A stretch of 64,000 nucleotides of DNA from Opisthorchis felineus. Its lineage: Eukaryota > Platyhelminthes > Trematoda > Opisthorchiida > Opisthorchiidae. The stretch spans positions 550,232 through 614,231 of the forward strand of contig SJOL01010039.1 in assembly GCA_004794785.1 (NCBI GenBank). Reading direction: 5' to 3'. Made by a program: the position numbers and the translations under genes. Below the pieces are notes generated by a model. It was not told where the DNA came from and ran no database searches. It saw nothing but the letters and a program-made list of their open reading frames with translations. Positions within the stretch are counted from its first letter, which is position 1. Each line of letters begins with the position of its first letter. This document shows positions 1 through 10,915 of this stretch, piece after piece.

Positions 1-765
1 TGCACGGCAGAAGTTTCGAATCCACGTTTGAGGTTCGGGATTCCTGGCCCAGTAGCAGATGAAATCAAAGGTCAGCACACAGTGGTCACTATGTCCCAGT
101 GGAGCGTTAATTGTCACCTGATCGACGAAGTGTCTTTCGTTGGTGATGACCAAATCCAAGAGGGATGGTTGTTGGCCTGCGCGGTATCTGGTGGGCGCAA
201 CGACGTGTTGAGTCCAAGCGCTCTGTGGAACGACTCTGGTCAACGCCGCTGAAAAAAGTCCACTTGGTCCGACGCGCCGGAGCTCCATCCAGGAGGCCTT
301 TGGAGCGTTGTAATCACCTACCAGCAAGAGATGAGTGAAGTAGTAGCTGGAGGAGAGTTGCTTAAGTGTTTGTATGAGGGGTTGGTTATCTTCCGGAGGA
401 CTCGAGGGGCAACGGTAGACCACACCGACAAGGAGGGTAATCAGACCCGCACAGCGGGATTTGAATCCACAGCGCATCACAAAAAGGTGCAGGAGTGGTA
501 TCAGGGAGGACAATCGGGATGGGCAGGGCCGTATGTAGGTACAAAGCTACCCCACCAGCCCTCCCTCGTTTTGAGTCGGCTCGAAAAATGGAGTAGCCGT
601 CTATCGGGATCTCCGCGTCAGAGACATCTGGTGTGAGCCAGGTCTCAGTGAGCGCGAGTATGGACGGACGTTCAAGGTAAACTGACTGTTTAATATCGCA
701 AAGTTTGTTGAAAGGGCTGAGGCAGTTAGTGGACAAGCATTTCAACACTGTCTCTGCTGCCTCCG
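1..765 (-). pseudogene. CR1-like LINE, endonuclease domain relic (copy 1)
   Basis: This is the apurinic-endonuclease-like domain of a non-LTR retrotransposon, cut by the window edge. On the minus strand 386-748 reads an N-terminal endonuclease segment with LTETWL (catalytic-Glu motif) followed by GYSIFRADSKRGRAGGVALY. The rest continues in shifted frames through 1-330, where GDYNAPK-like, TQHVVAP, LLDLVITNERHFVDQ and a (G)HSDHCVL motif (the SDH active-site motif) can be read. It aligns colinearly with 8341-9105, the same region of a second copy, up to about position 765, where similarity stops abruptly. Frame changes show it is dead. The family usually carries endonuclease then reverse transcriptase in one ORF; the reverse transcriptase should lie to the left of this window. 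Confidence 0.8.
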
Positions 766-2650
766 GTCTCTGCTGCCTCAGATCTGGTGTTCATCATCCA
801 TCCTTCAGCATTCTCTCACGGATCCATAGACTGATACAAGTGATCAAGGGGTTTGTATCGGCTCCCTCGATATAGTCCTCTCTTGTCATTCTGCGGTTCA
901 GGTCCACTAAGTGTCTGAAGAGCCTCGTTTGAGCCTCTTAAATGTATACCTCAGTGATGTAAATATTTGGGCCCCGCCACGAAGCACGATTTCGTTAAGC
1001 GCTTACCTAATTCTATTTTGAGTCCTTGTCCGCATTCCCCCTCCAAATAGTCTGAATTCCAGTGGCACACGGAGACTGCATTTAGACGGCCGACACCCTT
1101 CTTTCTCTGTTAAGTCACGACCTCGCCTCGTGTTGTCCATTCGATACGTCCCATAGGGGCCACCTTTTGACTTTCTGTGAGACCGTATAGGACTGTGGCC
1201 AATCTTCACGTGACAAAGCCTTCAACCCTTCGATCGGCCTGGTTGTGAACCATTGTATTTTTCTGGTTTTGTCTACCTCTCATCTTGGGCGTGAACACAG
1301 AACCCCTTCCAGATGAGGCCGAGTACGGCGTACGGTGGCCAAAAGGCCAATGGTGTTGGGCGATCTACTGATTGCTCTCAGATTTATTCTTTTAGAGGTT
1401 CAGATGGCTTCTGTACTGTCTAACGATTTGCTCGGGGTTTGCGTCATCATTCTGCGGCCTAGAGTAGACCGACTCGCTGGAAATGCTCTTGCATTGACGA
1501 GGAATTGGAGCAGCGGGTCTTTTTGTTTGGCCTGTAAATGGCTAATCCTTAGCCGGAAGATGCTCGTTCCTCCGAAACCATTGTGGGTTGTACGAAAGAT
1601 TTTACGCAGAAATGTTGGATTTTTCTGCATGTATGCTCAAACCAAAGAAAGCCATTATCTGCCTTAATTTTGTGGGAATTTGTTTTGTTTCACCTCCCTT
1701 CTTAATTTTTGTCGCACACTCAATTTTGAAGTAGCAGCGCTATGGTTTCAGATATGGCCTCAGATAAGTTTTTTGAGAAACTGTCTGCTGTCCAGTTTTC
1801 ACCCATCGTGACATTTGAGAATGCGTTAAATTAATACGTAAACGATAACTATATGGCAGTTGTGAGTGCAGCGTATAATTGAAGCACCGACACCGTTTTG
1901 CGTTACGAGCGGGCATAATACAAAATGCATCAGGTGACCAGCAAAACCATCGGAAAGTCGAGGGATCCAAAGAAGCTAGTAAGTTGAGCGCATTTGCTAA
2001 TAACAAACAGCACACGAAGCACCGGCTCCACTGATACGCTACGTGTGCACACATATCATCTCTTAATTTACGGCCCGCTGGTTGTACATCACCCGCACGC
2101 ACAATCCGGGACGGTCCACTTTGGCAATGTGACCAACGACCGTCTGGACAACGGTAGCCTGAAAAACCGGGTGCCCGCTATCCAGCGATGCACTTCAGGC
2201 TTGTCCCGAATGTGAGTCCGAAGATGACTAGTTTACTTTTGGTGCCTAGCCTCCGGCCAGTCCAGCAAACGCTAAGAGTGTGCTTGCTAACCAGTCCTCA
2301 AAGAAGGCATCTTATGGTGTTGACCTCGACCGAGGCACAGATTCCCAGAACAGTGTGTCCCGGGAGTCTGCGTGCGTCCGTATCTTCAGCTCCAAGGAGA
2401 AACTGATCGGCAGCCGTGAGTTAATTGCATAATACTAGTGCTAATGCTGTGTAGCGCCAGTTAGAGGTGAGAGACGACGATGAATTAGTGCGGTGCATGT
2501 AAGGCCCATCAGTACCAGACTGTTCTTTCGTTATTGAGTCGTCATGTATTTCAGGTATGTCTCGTATTTATTGAAGATTAATAGTAGGCATCAAGCTACA
2601 AAAAGTGACGCAATACGAATCAGCCACTGAAGCTGGCGTTGTGTGGATTG
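766..2650. other. No recognisable gene
   Basis: Short open frames occur on both strands here (for example 1740-2102 minus, 120 codons) but none shows a domain, a splice pattern or a partner copy elsewhere in the window. The left edge is probably the 5' break point of the neighbouring LINE copy. I see no RNA gene. Confidence 0.4.
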
Positions 2651-2654
2651 TTGC

Positions 2655-2765
2655 GGATGAAGTGATACTGATAATGATACTGATAGTGTTTATTCCAAAC
2701 TTGTGGGTGGCATGCCGTCAGGCATGATCATAAGGTTACAGCCAGAATAAAAGCATTGCCGGCGG
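2655..2765 (-). repeat. Possible 3' end of a minus-strand retroelement
   Basis: Read on the minus strand this stretch ends with an AATAAA hexamer followed by a short GATA/ATC-rich simple repeat, a layout typical of non-LTR element 3' ends. A similar arrangement (AATAAA then an ATCATTATTATC run on the minus strand) lies at 14722-14760. The family could not be identified. Confidence 0.3.
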
Positions 2766-3039
2766 GGATTGCTGGTACAGGGGTTTTGGGAAAAGGGACA
2801 GCGTCATAGGCCGGGGGCATTATCCGATGTAGGCGTGGTCACCACTAAGCCGGCACGGGCAGGGAAGCACAGGTACTATGCGTTTTTTGAGAGAGTACCG
2901 AGCAAGTTCGGATCGATAGGATTTGAAAGTGGCGGGCAAAAAAAGCAAGGGAGGGCAAAACAAGCGGCTTCCTGCTTGACACATGACAAGAAAAGTGTAA
3001 ACGGTGGAAAATAAGGAACCGGAACATCAGATCTGGTGA

Positions 3040-3650
3040 AGCAGCATAGTTGGCGTCATCCAGCCGGTCAAATTGAACTAAAACCTAAAACCACCGCCGA
3101 GGCCTCGTGGCCTTGGGCTGTTGGGCTCATGGCCGGGGTCACAAAAAGCGTAAGTGGGGGTGATGAAGTGGAGGGATTAGCAAGGCGGATAAGTGGTAAC
3201 AGGAATCTCAGAAACATGGTGTACAGTGAAACTTTACAGACTCACAGTTGTCGCTGTCGTGGAGTTGGGCATAATAGTTCCTTGGAAGAGTGAGCTGGTG
3301 GCAACCCACGAGCCGGAACACGAACTGTATAGAAAGTTATTGAGTTTTGCGGGAAGCATGGACACAAAGAAATGGTTAGTTTCGAGCGCAAGGTTCCGCA
3401 AATTGGAAGGAGGCAGCTGGGGCTAGGTGGGGAGCTGGTTCGTATTTGCGGTTAATGGAACGATTGGGCGTGAGGGTACGGTCGAGAGTAGGAAGGGAAT
3501 AGTTGCGGGTGTGCTATCAAATTGGGTATGGCAGTGCCGTGCCATCATTGGCCTGGCGTACTTCGGTTTTCGGACAGCCCCGTGACGGACGTCACATTTA
3601 AGGTCATTGGGCTGGGATGTGCGATTCATTTCAGGATATCAATAGGGCTC
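3040..3650 (+). repeat. Interspersed repeat family A, copy 1
   Basis: This repeat shares two blocks with other places in the window. The left block (about 3050-3260, with CCGGTCAAATTGAACTAAA and GTGTACAGTGAAACT) matches the reverse complement of about 19965-20215. The right block (about 3510-3600, with GGGTATGGCAGTGCC and GTACTTCGGTTTTC) matches 19820-19885 and the reverse complement of 14500-14565. A reading frame on the opposite strand keeps the pattern MMA-HCHTQ-DS in all three copies, which hints at an old coding sequence, but no known domain is visible. It may be a DNA transposon, a terminal repeat or the untranslated part of an unlisted element. Confidence 0.55.
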
Positions 3651-4430
3651 AATGAAAAATGCGCACCAATAAGCCCGTACGCCTCCCGCCAGAAAATATG
3701 TGCTAATCAAAACGCTCAATAAAGTGCAACTTCTCATCTCGTCCAAGTTGGTCCTCCTACTTTCCGCAGTCGAGATAGATGGGCACGTGTCGGAGAGGTG
3801 ATTAGCCGCATGTTGGTCAAATGCGTCGGTTAGATCCGTTCAGTTGTCCGCAATAATCAACGTACGTTCCATATGGCTAGTTGATCAGACATCGAGGACC
3901 CCTAGCCGCATGTTAGTCGTGTGCATCAGCTGAGTCCCCATTAAGGTTTTGTGCAAGCAACGACATCCTCCTTCACTTAGGTTTGGACCTAATGGTGGGT
4001 GTTATTATTAGCAGATCACCATGTGCACCTCCAGTGGCAAACTATCTGTCAACTGCTCGGATCCGGCTATGGAGCACATGGTGTGTTTTGCATTTTGCAA
4101 TGAAGAGCTACCCTACAAGTAAACAGCACCTGAATACTCCAACGCTGATATCAGTCCGTGCATCAGAAAACTCGACCCGCTGGCAGGGTTCATTATCATC
4201 TACAGCCTTACGTTCTTGATACACAGTACGAGTTGTCCAACTATAATGAAAGTGCCTACAGCGGCGACTACTCGGGAAGTGTATTCCAGGAGTCCGAAAA
4301 CACATGATTCGGCATCCGTCTTGTCGATCGGTAGATACAAGTTCAAATTAAGTTACAGAAGTTACACTCGGTCATATTTGTGTCCACGGGTAAAACGTGG
4401 GCTCTAAAAAGTTCCATAACTTATTACAGT
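3651..4430. other. No recognisable gene
   Basis: The stretch has only short open frames and no domain or repeat match that I can see within the window. CCGCATGTTGGTC at 3807 and CCGCATGTTAGTC at 3906 form a weak internal duplication. Confidence 0.35.
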
Positions 4431-4700
4431 TGCAGAACTACCTGCAACCTTCGCCCATTGAAGCCGATTCACGCTTTGCCGCAAGTCCTGATATCTCATT
4501 ACAGTTAGACACCACTTTCAAATTCGAGGCAATTATTGACCTTGAAGATTTGCTCGCTTAAACTGATCATTCATACAGAGAATTTGCAGGGAAACCCATT
4601 AGACATAGAAATTCCTAACTATGAATTAGTAGCTGCAATGGGCAAACGGTATCTTCGAGTGACCCGTAATACCAGAACCTCCAGAAAGGCAAAGCAGAGT
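4430..4700 (+). repeat. Interspersed repeat family B, copy 1
   Basis: The core (AATTCGAGG, CCTTGAAGATTTGCTCGCTT, then AAACTGATCATTCATAC and GACATAGAAATTCC) matches the reverse complement of 13100-13240 with scattered substitutions. Both copies can be translated in the same frame as T-L-K-I-(C/R)-S-L-K-(L/Q)-I-I, but the frames are short and the function is unknown. This is likely a piece of an unlisted transposable element. Confidence 0.45.
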
Positions 4701-5099
4701 CGGAGCTGGGTTTCTATACGGTACCATTAACATAAGACATCAATTCACAAAACGCACAAACCTCGACAGCAGATACTCGTCAACATCAAATGGTCCACTT
4801 GAACTACAAAAGTAGGAACCAAATAAGCAAACAGGCTCCCGCGTGAGACAGTCACACGTGCGTAAGGTTGACCACAAATGGCTGGATGACCTCAAGGCCA
4901 AATGGGTGAAGTGGTAAGGACAAAAAAACGTCAGTTCATATAGACGCACTAAACACAAAAGTAAAGCGGGGGTTACAAATAGGGACAGAGGGCACGTGGG
5001 TAATTTCAAATGTTAAAGTAATGGACGATACGGTAGCCTTGAACACACCGCCATTTTCGATAAATCGATTCCATTCAGCGAATACCGATAGGCCTTTAA

Positions 5100-6070
5100 G
5101 TGAACATATTTTTAGAGTTTAGACGTCTCTCGGTGTATCCTGTTCCATGCCTCCATTTCATTGAGGTATGTTTAATATCGCGCGATGGCGAGTTGACTAG
5201 ATCGACCTCCATGTTTCGATTCTGCCGGCATAAACTAGACGTAAAATGGTCAGTACAGGCGGTTCGTCGAAGTTATCAATATTTGTGGAGCTGTTACAAA
5301 GCCTCGAGAAGCGCTACTATCCGTAGCGGTCCATGAGAGGGCTTCCTGGCCCTTTCCTGCGCAGATTTTTCCTTAGACGTGTCTACTGTTTGCTCAGGAA
5401 GTAAACCTGCAACACCTAGAGGTCAGAACCCGTTCAATAGTTTCCTGCGTTGTACCATACCAAAGGCTTTATTAAAGTCAACGCAGGTGATTTGCATTCC
5501 TCTTCATATCTGACCAAATCTCTCCAGCCAGCAGCAGACCAGAAGCGCTCTATTTCCCCTTTCAGGACCCATTTTGTTTTAAGACCCGCGGGTATTGAGA
5601 CTTCAGATATCATTGGAGGCCTTGGGCAGTTTCTGAACCTTACGGTTTTAGCGTAGAGTGATGACCAACTTTCCCCACCCAGATCGTTCCATTCTCCACA
5701 GCGGTTTGTTGAGTAAGTGGATCAGTAGGCTCGCCAAGTTGCCGATGGCTTCTCTAATACTAGTGGATGCAAGCCGTCAGGGCTGGATGACCTTTCATTA
5801 TTGTGTGTGACTTTCCTTGTACTTCCTCCCCTGCGATTTGATGCACTGCATTTAGCGGGCTGTGTAGCCACGATTAGTTGTTAAGATAATGGCTCTGACA
5901 GCCATAGGCAAAACAGTGCGTGGTGAGCGGAAGCCTTTAGACACCTGCCTTAACAACTTCACGGTTTGTGGCTTAAAGATCAGAACTACAAGAGGTGCAT
6001 TCACTTTATCCCTTACAAGAGCGTAGGAGTTTGGACGCAGCACTGTATTTATGTTCTGACCGCTCTTCAA
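5100..6070 (-). pseudogene. LINE reverse transcriptase relic, CR1-like
   Basis: On the minus strand, in several broken frames, the order of motifs matches a non-LTR reverse transcriptase: a linker-like segment (5852-6070), then SSSPDGLHPLVLE near 5760-5790 (the PGPDGL..P motif), a GWGKLVI and LPKASNDI segment near 5620-5700, then ITCVDFNKAFG near 5455-5490, which is the palm motif with the first catalytic Asp (usually VDFSKAFD). Stops and frameshifts are frequent, so it is inactive. It sits in the same orientation as the CR1-like element at 6.4-10.9 kb but does not align with it closely, so it is probably a different subfamily. The exact ends are uncertain. Confidence 0.5.
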
Positions 6071-6399
6071 AGGCTTTAAGTTTTAGGGCTTTTGGATAGG
6101 TTCATTAGCTTAGTGTTTGTTCGCAATCTCCGTATCTTTGATCCGTCAGGACTGTTTCCTGGCCCAGTTGCGCCCTCGTGGTCATGCTGCCAAGGATTCA
6201 CGCATTCACTGGTTGAGACACAGAATCGTAACCTTTGCCAAAATTTCCGAGCCGGGCTTGTTCTTGCCGTTCAGTGGCTTCTGTTCACCTGAAAGGCACA
6301 AACAAAAAGGGTGCAGCGCTGCTCTCTGGGTTCTCAGCGCGAAGCAGTAAGCTTGCCAGAGCGAAAACTCAACTAAAAAAGGGTCTAATTATGCTTTCA

Positions 6400-7932
6400 A
6401 CTGTGTACCAGATGTGGCTTGAACAACCTTCGGAGGAGGGTTATTCTACGTACCAACTACATGGAATGAGAAAAATTGTTGCCTAAACGGTGTGTACGCT
6501 CTGAGCTTGAAAAAATCACCAGTGCCCGCCGTGTGTTAGCCAGGTCAAAGGTGAAAAACCTATTGGCCAAACCTTGTTCAAATAGAGCATAAGTAAGAAT
6601 TAGGTCTCCTCGGAGGCGGCGATACTCGAGGGGTAAGAGGTCAAGCGCCGTGAGACGCATTTCCTAGTCCACGGATTTAAGGCCCGCAACCATTTTCGTA
6701 GCAGCTCGCTGGACACGCTCAGTGAGGGTTGCGTCATTCGTGCGCCCTGAGTAGTCAACTTGGTTGGCGTATTCAAGAAGCGGTCTGTCGTAGGCCCCTA
6801 GAGTATTTGGAAGTCCATGCGAGTAATACGGGAGAAGGTGCGGCGAATCATCCGTAGAACGGCGAATGCCTTTTGGGTCGATTTCTTGTGGTGCAGTGAG
6901 AAGGACATGCTTGAAGAGAGCCAGATACCCAAATCCTTTTTGGTATCTACCTTCGTGATGTCTTCTGGTCCATTCTCACCATGCGCGACATAGGCATTCG
7001 CTGAGTCTCCTCCAAATTATATATGGACGCACTTTTCGTCATTCAGAGGAAGGTGCCAGTCCAGCAACCACTGCTTGTAGCACCTGCATCTATTTGTTGA
7101 GCATTGTTATTGGTTCTCCGGGATTTCAGGTCGTTCTTGAAAAGTAGACATGAACTTGAAGGAACACCTTGAAGGTCGTTGGCGTAGAGCAGAAGCGGAA
7201 ATGCTCCCAAAACAGAGCCTCAAGGAATTCCAATGGAAACCGGAACCCAAGAAACAGTGTGTCAACACTACTTTCAATGGAAATGCTCCTTTTGATTGTA
7301 ACGCCCTAATCTAGGGTAGAATTTCCCATTGTATCCTGTAAGACTTGAGGTTGTGGAGCAGCGGGATGTGCAGAACTCTTTGTATGCCTTTGAGAAGTCG
7401 AAAAATATGGCATCTGATATGAGTCCCTCGTCCTTGGCTTGGGTTAAGCTGTCTATAAATACGAGCATGTTCGTCACGTAAGAACGGTTTGGGAGGAATC
7501 CGTTTTGCTCTGGGGATTTCAAGTTGTTGTGGAGAGGTGGTTTAAGATGGCCCGCTTCCAAATGCGTTCCACTACCTTGCACGGTACGCTAGTGGCACCA
7601 ATAGGCCTGTAGCTGCCGGACGATAGGCGGTCACCAGTTTTGTAGATTGGTGTGACAGCTGCTTCCTTCCAAGCAGAGAGAAGGTGGCCTTCGTCGAGCG
7701 AATGACGGAACGCCAGGTGGAAATGCTTTGCCAGTGTAAGCAGGATCCATGAATGGACCCCATTTGACCCCAAAGCGCTGAAGTGGTTTGTCTTTTGTGA
7801 GAGTAGACGAATGCCCTTCTCAGTGAAGATCAATTTGGTTGGAGGCCATCCGTGGTTACGTCTTGACAAGATTGAATGTGACGATGTCTCTGCAACAGAA
7901 TACAGGCCTGCATGGTTTCGTTCAGATACCAC
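6400..7932 (-). pseudogene. Reverse transcriptase of CR1-like element (copy 2), catalytically broken
   Basis: Minus-strand motifs appear in the right order: LLSAWKEAAVTPIYKTGDRLSS and GSYRPIGATSVPCKVVERI (7519-7932), EQNGFLPNRSYVTNMLVF and SDAIFFDFSKAYKEF (7274-7582), then GIP-stop-GSVLG near 7200-7230 (normally GVPQGSVLG) and LFKNDLK at 7124-7144, where the family has (Y/F)ADD. The first catalytic Asp of that box is therefore Asn. The C-terminal region continues as [29 protein letters not shown] near 6700-6800, and [19 protein letters not shown] at 6457-6660. At least three frame changes are needed. The 3' boundary is estimated. Confidence 0.75.
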
Positions 7933-8256
7933 TGTTGGGCCACTTGTGTGTTTCCTGTTTCTGTCCCTCGAGGAGCAGGCGGTTGGCTTATTTCTAGGGT
8001 GGTGTCTCGTGTACTTGAATAGTACACTTTGTTTTCCCGGGCGAGGTCCAATATCGTGGCTTGTTTTCGCACGTTCATTTGGTGGATTTCTGGTTTACAG
8101 CGGTTCTGCATTTTACGAAAAGTCACCTGCAGTTAGCTTTTAAAAAATAGTTGGGGCATCTCTTCCAGAAGACGCCGGATCCTTTTGAGTAGCTCTTTGA
8201 CCATCCGGCTGCGACCTGTTTTTTGGGACGAACATCGCGTAAGCTTCGTGGATTTT

Positions 8257-9026
8257 CTAGACAATGATCCTGTATAACTCTTCCACTGAAGCTGGTCTCA
8301 GATAAAATTGTTTAAGTAAGCTACTCATTTCTGGGAAGTCTGCACGGCAGAAGTTCCGGTTCTGCGTCTGTGGTTCAGGATTCCTGGTCCAGTAGCTGAT
8401 GGAATCAAACTTCAGCACACGGTGGTCATTGTGTCCCGGTGGAGCTTTAATCACCACTTGATCAATGAAGTGTCTTTCATTGGCGATAACCAAATCCAGA
8501 AGGAATGGCAGTTGGCCTGCGCGGTATCTGATAGGTGCGACGACATGTTGTGTCCAAGCGTTCTGTTGAACGACTTTGGTCAGCGCCGATGAAAAGGGTT
8601 CACTAGACTTGATGCGCTGAAAATTCATCCGGGAGGTTTTTGGGGCGGTAAAACCACCTGCCAGCAAGAGATGTGTGAAGTGGTAGCTGGAACAGAATTC
8701 CTCAAGGGTTTGTATGAGGAACCGTTTATCTTCCGGTGGGCTTGAGGGTTAACGATAGACCGCACCAAGAAGAAAAGAATCGTTAACACGCAGCGTAAAC
8801 GGAATCTACAGTGCATCACCAAAAAGTGCGGGATTGGTGTAGGAGAGGACAATTGGGATGGACAGGGGCGCATGCAAGCATACAGCAACCACACCTGCTC
8901 TCCCGCGTTTCCAGTCAGCTCAGAAACTGAAGTAGCCGTCTATCCAGATCTCCACGTTAGAGACGTTTGATGTGAACCAGGTCACTAAGTACGATTATGG
9001 ATGGGTATTCAAGGCAAGCTGACGGT
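8257..9026 (-). pseudogene. APE-type endonuclease of CR1-like element (copy 2)
   Basis: The C-terminal half is open at 8257-8667 with GGFTAPKTSRM, WTQHVVAPIRYRAGQ, LLDLVIANERHFIDQ and GHNDHRVL. The last is the place of the SDH active-site motif, here NDH, a change from the usual Ser. The N-terminal half is scattered over 8625-9026. The family enzyme nicks target DNA to prime reverse transcription. The segment aligns with 1-748 throughout, which supports the identification; most positions agree by eye. A broken frame at 8625-8667 and the altered motif argue that it is inactive. Confidence 0.7.
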
Positions 9027-9575
9027 TTAATATCGCGGCTTTTGTTGAAAAGACTGAGGCAGTTTGTGGGCAAACATTTCAACACTGTCTCTGCTGCCTT
9101 CGAAGGTGGGGAGCCGACAGCTCTGCTGCCAGAGATGTTGGCAGATATAATGGCTGTACGTCTGGCCTGAGTCCAAGGGTCCGAAAGAGCCTCTGCGGCA
9201 AACCTGTCTGCTTCCAGCCTTGTTTTCCAAGAGCTGCCCTTCGCTTGAGGGGAGTTTTCTCTCCAAGTGTCCGATTTGTACAGGGTTTTGCCCCTAGAGG
9301 ATATAATTTTCCCCTTGTGGATAGAGCTCGATGGCTGCCGCCTGTAGCTCGTAAAGTACTACCTTTTGAACGTCTGCATTTGTTGTTGTTCAAGGGTTTG
9401 CGGTGAACGTGCGTCCTCTCGGTTTTTTGGACTTTTTGGCGAGGGGCGATAAGATTCCTCTGTGAGGCGCTGTCAGGTCACTTGTGCGTTGCATGGTATC
9501 ACCAAGGGGTAGTCCTATCGGTTGCACTCCTGAGGGGCTCGTTTTTGCAGAGGAGTGCACCTTAAATCTGGCCAA
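9027..9575 (-). pseudogene. Basic linker between ORF1 and endonuclease (copy 2)
   Basis: Two consecutive minus-strand frames (9390-9575 and 9079-9393) continue the ORF1-like region towards the endonuclease. They are rich in Arg and Lys, for example KKSKKPRGR and KTPLKRRAALGK, which suits an RNA-binding tail of ORF1 or the start of ORF2. The alternative frame 9027-9266 carries the continuation FEGSRDSVEMFAHKLPQSF into the endonuclease part. The exact ORF1/ORF2 boundary cannot be fixed because of frameshifts. Confidence 0.4.
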
Positions 9576-9596
9576 CAGCTTTCGGTTGGTCGAGAT

Positions 9597-10325
9597 TTAC
9601 GTATTCGGCCGCAGTCGTTTTCCTTTTGTGTTTGTGTGGACCCCTAGGTCGTCCGCGACTAGCGTGACCAACTCGGTGTATGCAGAAATTTCCAGTACAC
9701 CGCTGTTGGGTTTGTGGCTTTGGCTGTCGGGGTCATGAGTGACGACTGTGTCCCCGGTCAGAGAGGCCGCTTTCGACGGAGTGTGGCTGACGGCTGGCAG
9801 TGTCGTATTTTCCGTGGTTCTGTGGTTTCCGCAGCAGATCCCGACGCAGAGGTCAACGTTTGTGGTTGATCGTTTAGTGGAATTTACTTCTTCTTTCCGC
9901 ACAGCTGACCCAATCCAGCTTGGAACTTGTGAACTGGGTGTAGGGTTCACCGCTGCGTCTTTGTCGACCGGTAAGGAGATAGGCGACGATAATTCCACAT
10001 ACGTTGAATGCTGCATCGATGCGAGGCTCGTCTCCCCGTGAGCATCACTTTCATTGGTAGTCGAGATGTCTGCAGTGGTTGAGTATAAACTGCGATCAGG
10101 AGTTGCGGAAGGTCGCATCGGCGTGTTTTTGAGAGTACGAGGGTCTACAGCTACCATCGGATTCGCCATAAGTTTGGGGTTAGTTGGACAATCGCCAAGC
10201 GGAAGTTTGTCACGCGCCTCTCGTCTGGGACTGTGTTGGCTCCGTTTTTGCGCCTCTAGAGGGCCACCCGCGGACGTGCGATTGACGTTTGGGTTGGCCT
10301 TTTGAATGCTAACAGTCTGCGCCAA
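9597..10325 (-). pseudogene. ORF1-like segment of CR1-like element (copy 2)
   Basis: This is the longest intact frame of the putative ORF1, 242 codons. The sequence is hydrophilic, rich in Ser, Thr, Pro and Asn, and has no transmembrane segment. It includes basic stretches (EAQKRSQHSPRREARDK near residue 30) and a Thr/Ser-rich centre. ORF1 products of CR1-type LINEs are usually nucleic-acid-binding chaperones that package the element RNA. I do not see a clear zinc knuckle in this piece; a Cys/His-rich segment does appear just 5' of it at 10715-10915 (CASCLHLRG ... CKC). Placement upstream of the endonuclease in the same orientation is the main reason for the call. The true start is not known because the frame is broken on both sides. 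Confidence 0.5.
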
Positions 10326-10915
10326 GATCCTCTGTAAGGCAGTTGGCGAGGAGAGAGTGATTAGAAGCCTAAATGTTCGCTTGCTCCCCTTTCCGCGTAA
10401 CCACTCTGCGTGAAGAGATTCATTTTTAGGCTTTGCGACGAACCCACCAAGAACCGACCGTGCCGTTCTGTTGGCGTGCTTGTTCTGCAGAACGACCCTC
10501 AGATGATCATCTTGCCCACCCTCGAGCGCCCGTCCACTAGGGACGCCGGGGTGGTCCTAACTGCCGCGTCAAGGAGGTGGATAGCCTTCTTTGCAGCCGG
10601 CGGACCCGGAATGGATAGCGCTAGGTACTTGTTTAGGGGGAAAGTTTGTTGTCGACTTTCGTCCAGGCCGTTTGGTTTTTGTGATTGTATCTTCCAGAGC
10701 TTTGGAAAGAAGCATCATTTTTTCTCGAGCATGATGATTAAAACGGAACACTTACATTGGTCTTTCCCACCCGGGAGCGAAAAACTGCTTCTGTTTCTGA
10801 TATCTGTTCTGTTTGTCGTGGAATGCATCACACCCCTAAGGTGAAGGCAGCTGGCGCAGACCAACGGGACAGGAGAATTAGAAAATCGGTTTATATAGTC
10901 ATCCCGCATGCTCAT

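Larger units (their letters stand above)
6380..10915 (-). mobile_element. Decayed CR1-like LINE (copy 2), ORF1 to RT
   Basis: The element reads on the minus strand from about 10.9 kb (5' side) down to about 6.4 kb (3' side). The parts in order are ORF1 remains (9079-10915), apurinic-type endonuclease (about 8260-9105), linker (about 7800-8250) and reverse transcriptase plus C-terminal region (about 6400-7800). All are interrupted by stops and frameshifts. It belongs to the same family as 1-765. Nothing else is inserted in it that I can see. A full-length CR1-type element is commonly 4-5 kb, so this copy looks close to full length although dead. Confidence 0.75.

Noticed and set aside
1740..2102. 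120-codon minus-strand frame
   Set aside because: No domain, no neighbouring exon and no second copy in the window.
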